This document shows, in pieces, positions 5,729 through 6,913 of a stretch of DNA of 6,913 bases. Numbering within the stretch: position 1 is the first letter of the stretch; every line of letters starts with the position of its first letter. The position numbers were made by a program, and so were the translations under genes. Source of the DNA: an uncultured Clostridia bacterium (GTDB taxonomy: Bacteria > Bacillota_A > Clostridia > TANB77 > CAG-508). Location: positions 1 to 6,913 of the forward strand of contig CALXXB010000061.1 of assembly GCA_944392525.1 (NCBI GenBank), in the 5' to 3' direction. Below the pieces are notes generated by a model. It was given only the letters and a program-made list of their open reading frames with translations. It made no database searches and had not been told where the DNA came from.

Positions 5729-6913
5729 TTATTTTCCTAAACAAAATTTAGAAAAAATTTCATCAATTATATCATCAGTTACAACTTCCCCTGTAATATT
5801 TCCTAAATCCTCCAAAATATCTTTAATAAATATTGATATAATATCTAAAGGCATTTCATCTTTCAAAGTTTCTTTTGCTTTTTTTACACTTTCTATCGCC
5901 TTATCTATTAAATTTTTATGTCTTATATTAGTAATAACTACTTCTTGGTCTAAATTTATTTCATTTAAATCGAATAATTTACTTATCTCGTCATAAATGT
6001 CTTCAATTCCTGTTTTATTTAAAGCAGAAATCTTAATTATTGAAGAACTTACATTTGTTAATCTTTCATCATTTTCATTAATTTTTTGGTTTAAGTCATT
6101 TTTATTTAAAATAATTATTGTCTTTTTATTTTTTATTAAATCTAATATTTCTAAGTCCTCTTTTGTCAAATCCTCTGATGCATCAAAAATTGCAATTACA
6201 AGATCTGCCTCTTTTGTCATTTCTCTTGACTTTTCAATTCCTATCTTCTCTACTTCATCTTTTGCATCTCTTATTCCTGCTGTATCAACTAATTTTAAAG
6301 GTATACCATTTACAGTTACAAATTCCTCTATTGTATCCCTTGTTGTTCCTTCATACTGTGTTACAATAGCTCTATCTTCTTTTAAAATTGCATTTAAAAG
6401 TGAAGATTTACCTGCATTAGGTCTTCCTACTATAACAGTTTTTATCCCCTCTTTTATTATCTTTCCATTATCAAAGCTTTTTTCAAGTTTTTCTAACTTT
6501 ACTTGAACACTATCTAGCATGTCTGAAATTTGCTTAGTTGTTACATCTGGAGTATCATATTCTGGATAATCTATCGTCACTTCTATATTAACCATTACAT
6601 CCATTATTTCTTGCTTTATTTCTGCTATTTTCTTAGATAAGAAACCTTCCAATTGCTTTATTCCTGTTTTTGCCTCTCGTTCTGATTTAGCATTTATAAC
6701 ATCTATTACTGACTCTGCTTGTAGTAAATCTATTCTTCCATTTAAAAAAGCTCTTTTCGTGAACTCGCCCGGTTCCGCAAGGTCTGCACCATTTTTCAAG
6801 CATAGTTCTAGTATTTTTTTGACTACTATATTTCCACCATGTGAATTTATTTCACACATATTTTCTGTTGTATAACTTTTAGGCTCTTTAAAGTAAGAAA
6901 CTAATACTTCATC
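5729..6913 (-). CDS. mnmE: tRNA modification GTPase MnmE (N-terminus beyond the window)
   Basis: Partial gene: 394 residues are visible, and about 60-70 N-terminal residues lie beyond the right edge. The frame is open to base 6913, and the ATG at 6859 is internal (context TTENMCEINSHGG), not the start. MnmE is a G protein that dimerises and works with MnmG on tRNA wobble uridine. In visible numbering, EINSHGG (21-27) and EPGEFTKRAFLNGRIDLLQA (47-66) belong to the folate-binding and helical domains. The GTPase domain has G1 GRPNAGKSS (163-171), G2 GTTRDT (189-194), G3 DTAGIR (210-215), G4 NKND (270-273) and G5-like SAL (296-298). The C-terminal catalytic motif FCLGK (390-394, CxGK type) is intact. 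Its neighbour mnmG is its working partner. Confidence 0.97.
   Translation of the reverse strand, partial: DEVLVSYFKEPKSYTTENMCEINSHGGNIVVKKILELCLKNGADLAEPGEFTKRAFLNGRIDLLQAESVIDVINAKSEREAKTGIKQLEGFLSKKIAEIKQEIMDVMVNIEVTIDYPEYDTPDVTTKQISDMLDSVQVKLEKLEKSFDNGKIIKEGIKTVIVGRPNAGKSSLLNAILKEDRAIVTQYEGTTRDTIEEFVTVNGIPLKLVDTAGIRDAKDEVEKIGIEKSREMTKEADLVIAIFDASEDLTKEDLEILDLIKNKKTIIILNKNDLNQKINENDERLTNVSSSIIKISALNKTGIEDIYDEISKLFDLNEINLDQEVVITNIRHKNLIDKAIESVKKAKETLKDEMPLDIISIFIKDILEDLGNITGEVVTDDIIDEIFSKFCLGK

Noticed and set aside
5997..6506. Plus-strand open frame of 169 codons
   Set aside because: It is antisense to the MnmE GTPase domain, whose motifs are clearly conserved on the minus strand.

Overview
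The window looks like an origin-proximal piece of an AT-rich, low-GC Gram-positive chromosome, most likely from a member of the Clostridia. The basis is the gene order mnmE - mnmG - rsmG - parA - parB - DUF4446, strong AT bias, typical Firmicute ribosome-binding sites and sigma-A-like promoters, and a possible tandem Spo0A-box pair. All genes lie on the minus strand and read from the right edge towards position 1. By comparison with relatives, the origin (dnaA, rpmH, rnpA, yidC, jag) would lie beyond the right edge, with these genes transcribed away from it.

From right to left. (1) mnmE enters from the right edge with its N-terminus missing (6913-5729). (2) An unusually long AT-rich gap of 448 bases (5728-5281) separates mnmE from mnmG. 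It holds two perfect Spo0A-box-like heptamers in tandem, a G-poor stretch, a weak candidate mnmG promoter, and a widely spaced 10-bp inverted repeat in the mnmG leader whose arms resemble the two halves of a parS site. (3) mnmG and rsmG are complete and overlap by one base (TAATG). (4) A 135-base gap holds the rsmG terminator hairpin, and the parA -35 box lies inside that hairpin's 3' arm. (5) parA, parB and a membrane-anchored DUF4446 gene form a tight operon. parA probably starts at an internal TTG codon. (6) Two tRNA-Ser genes, UGA then GCU anticodon, close the window. The first has a good promoter embedded in an inverted repeat, and a 12-bp hairpin lies between the two.

MnmE and MnmG together modify the wobble uridine of certain tRNAs, and RsmG methylates 16S rRNA, so the first unit serves translation fidelity. 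ParA and ParB segregate the origin and load SMC. The DUF4446 protein is unknown but belongs to this operon. The two tRNA-Ser genes cover all serine codons between them. No mobile element, CRISPR array or foreign gene cluster is visible. The genes are core housekeeping genes, and the points of interest are in the regulatory DNA.
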